Source: Spirodela intermedia (lineage: Eukaryota > Streptophyta > Magnoliopsida > Alismatales > Araceae). From it: DNA of 64,000 bases. The translations under genes were made by a program, and so were the position numbers. The stretch's first letter is position 1. Every line of letters starts with the position of its first letter. Positions 61,934 through 64,000 of the stretch are shown here, one piece after another. The notes beneath the pieces are model-generated. The model ran no database searches, was not told where the DNA came from, and worked only from the letters and a program-made list of their open reading frames with translations. The DNA is taken from positions 3,605,501 through 3,669,500 of the forward strand of contig LR746278.1 of NCBI GenBank assembly GCA_902729315.2, given 5' to 3'.

Positions 61934-64000
61934 GTAGGCACACCTATTTGTATGAAACCTCTTTTCTTCAACCTTCTGGACTTGTTTGATGTACACATTT
62001 TTTGTTAGTTTTGTGAATCCATACTAGTATATTGGAATGCCCGTTATTTGTTTCGTAATTTATGACTTCTGATTGGATTACCGTGCTTTGGATAATAACC
62101 TGATAATTAAGGGACTTTGGCATCTTTGCTTATTTCACATTGAAAGAGGAAGAATGCCCTGTTCACAATCCCAGAAAGAGCAGTTTGGATCATTGTTTTG
62201 AGTGCATGAAACTGCAATGTTATTTTTCTTTTGGGCTTCGTTACTAACTTTAGCCTACTGATGACTTAGAGGCTATACTAGTAACTTTCCTCACTCCAAT
62301 TTCCACAATGAAGGCTGTTTAAGTGCAACCTCAAAATTGATTGTCCCAAGTTGTTGAGGAAATGTTACCAAAATCGATTAAACTTGGACAATTGAGGTGC
62401 AAGGCTTCTATTGTCAGTTTTTAATAAAGCGTTTTCTTTGATGTATAAGGACTTTATTATCTATGCAACATTAACTTGAATGTTTTGTTAGTTAATTAGA
62501 ATACTGAGTGTTTTCCCTCTTGGCATTCAACTTGAGGATCCTGCTTTCCTTTTATATTTGTCTGTTGTTGACCACAGGAAGTTTGATTCCTGGTCAATTG
62601 CTCCATTGAAGGGTGAACCCCTTCTAACATTGATCACCTGAATAACATGAAACAATGATGAGAACCTGACTCTTTCGATGAGCCAGATGGTTTCTCTTAC
62701 CTCTGTTCGCTCTCAATAATGTTGTTAACTACTTCTACGTACGCCTTGAAGATTCCGAGCATCAAAGCACTTATTATTGTAAACTTGCATTTTATCTTAA
62801 TGCGGTTACGTGGTGATTCTGCAATACTGACGAAATTTTGTGTAATATGTGCTGGAATGCATTAATCGTCTTTTTTACCTGATCCAATATGATATCATTC
62901 TTCAAATTACCTCATTAGTATATAAAACTTCGTTTGTATACTCAATAAATCGGGTAATTTAGTTCCGAAATAGAACACGTTTAAACTAATTTAAAGTTAG
63001 TCTAAGGGTATACATCTCACATGAATATAAAGTTCATTTGAAATTCTTGTTATCTTACGAAAAAATGACAAAAGATCTTATACGTTCATATGAGATGTTC
63101 AGTTTTCTTCTGGCAACTGTATATTTATAGACATTAACTGTGTCCTATGGCTAGAAGGTCAGTGTTATTATCTTACGGTCACAGTATTGCTTTATTTACA
63201 TATTTTCACAGTAAGAAATCAAGATTACGAGTAGAGGACACTAGTTATTTGAAATCTATTTTAGGCTAAGTTGATCGCTAATGAACTATTCAAAGATATC
63301 ATTTGCCAAATCTTCAAATTTCACCATTAGTATCTCTCTACATCAATTCAACTATCCATATCTGATATTTTCGTTTACTGCTGAGAGACTGTGAATTAGA
63401 AGACAGTAAAAATGATCAAACTATTATTTCTGTGGGCTAACCAGCTGTCAAAAATGAGTGTCTCATTGAATTCTTGTAACTTTGTGCCTGAAAGATATGA
63501 CTTGCATTCTTATTTTTATTATACATTTGAATAATTCTTTTTGTCAATTCCTTCATTTCATGAGTCCTTAGATGTAAACCCTACAGAACTTCTTAAAAAC
63601 CTTGTTTATCATGAGCCACTAGTCACTTGCCATTCTTGTTATTTGATCGTCCCTTATTTTGATATTTTTGATCTAATGTTCTAGATTGACCACCCTACTT
63701 CTCAGGAAATGCGTTTGGACTTATTCTTTTATGCTTTACATTGTAGTCAATCCCTTGCCCTTTATTGATAGCTTGTTTGATATACTTTGTGGATCAAAAC
63801 ACGAGCATAACTAACTTAGTTTTCGTATGTGTTTTATTTTTACTATGCTTAATTACGGGTATAAAAGGCTCTCTTTAATTTAGTGCTGATCAACTTAACT
63901 GAAATCGGGTCAACATTATGTTCATTTTTAAAACAAATGATTCGAGCCTTTTTGAGGTCTCGACTTCAAATTGAGCTTCCTCATTACAAAGTTGATGACA
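61934..64000 (+). other. NAP1 intron running to the window edge
   Basis: No sequence resembling the next NAP1 exon is found before the end of the window. A GTTACCAAAATCG string near 62364 resembles the expected first codons of that exon, but the following bases do not continue the match and it lacks an acceptor. Confidence 0.6.

Noticed and set aside
62341-62400. Possible next NAP1 exon near GTTACCAAAATCG
   Set aside because: The match to the expected start of the exon lasts only a few codons, stops follow, and no acceptor precedes it.
1-64000. CRISPR arrays, tRNA or rRNA genes, organellar insertions
   Set aside because: I looked for spaced direct repeats, tRNA T-loop signatures and ribosomal cores and saw none. 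The repeats present are simple or tandem microsatellite types.

Overview
This is nuclear DNA from a flowering plant. Five recognisable protein-coding genes are split by GT-AG introns (one GC-AG) and set in AT-rich intergenic DNA full of (CT)n microsatellites, with old Ty1/copia debris. The proteins are plant-type: carotenoid synthesis, thylakoid shaping, a chloroplast protease-like protein, a Golgi glycosyltransferase and the plant form of a WAVE-complex subunit. The GC-rich first exons of the plastid genes would fit a monocot or an early-diverging angiosperm, but I cannot name a family.

Layout. 1-7.6 kb: no intact gene. It holds a probable copia LTR remnant, a decayed phytoene synthase fragment, and an unidentified GC-rich promoter-like block. 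7.75-9.47 kb (+): complete six-exon phytoene synthase. 10.47-12.53 kb (-): complete six-exon CURT1B-like thylakoid curvature protein. 13-15.9 kb: local repeats and a copia RNase H relic. 15.92-21.88 kb (-): complete five-exon At4g19900-like alpha-1,4-glycosyltransferase. 21.9-27 kb: gene-free AT-rich DNA. 27.05-31.73 kb (-): a long coiled-coil, tail-anchored protein gene of the PICC family, carrying two in-frame stop codons. 31.7-37.5 kb: promoter-like DNA and low-complexity repeats. 37.57-41.04 kb (-): complete seven-exon chloroplast M41-like (HEAGH) metalloprotease-like gene, divergent from the next gene. 42-64 kb (+): 5' leader exon and first 17 coding exons (696 codons) of NAP1, the SCAR/WAVE-complex subunit, whose 3' half lies beyond the window.

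These genes are neighbours, not an operon. Phytoene synthase, CURT1B and the M41-like protein all act in plastids, but nothing in the sequence shows coordinated control. Coding phases were checked across every junction listed: exon lengths sum to whole codons in each complete gene. I found no CRISPR, tRNA or rRNA, and no convincing new biological system. The most interesting points are the PSY relic with its destroyed splice acceptor, the two C-to-T-type stops in the PICC-like gene, the GC-AG intron in NAP1 and several duplicated repeat blocks.
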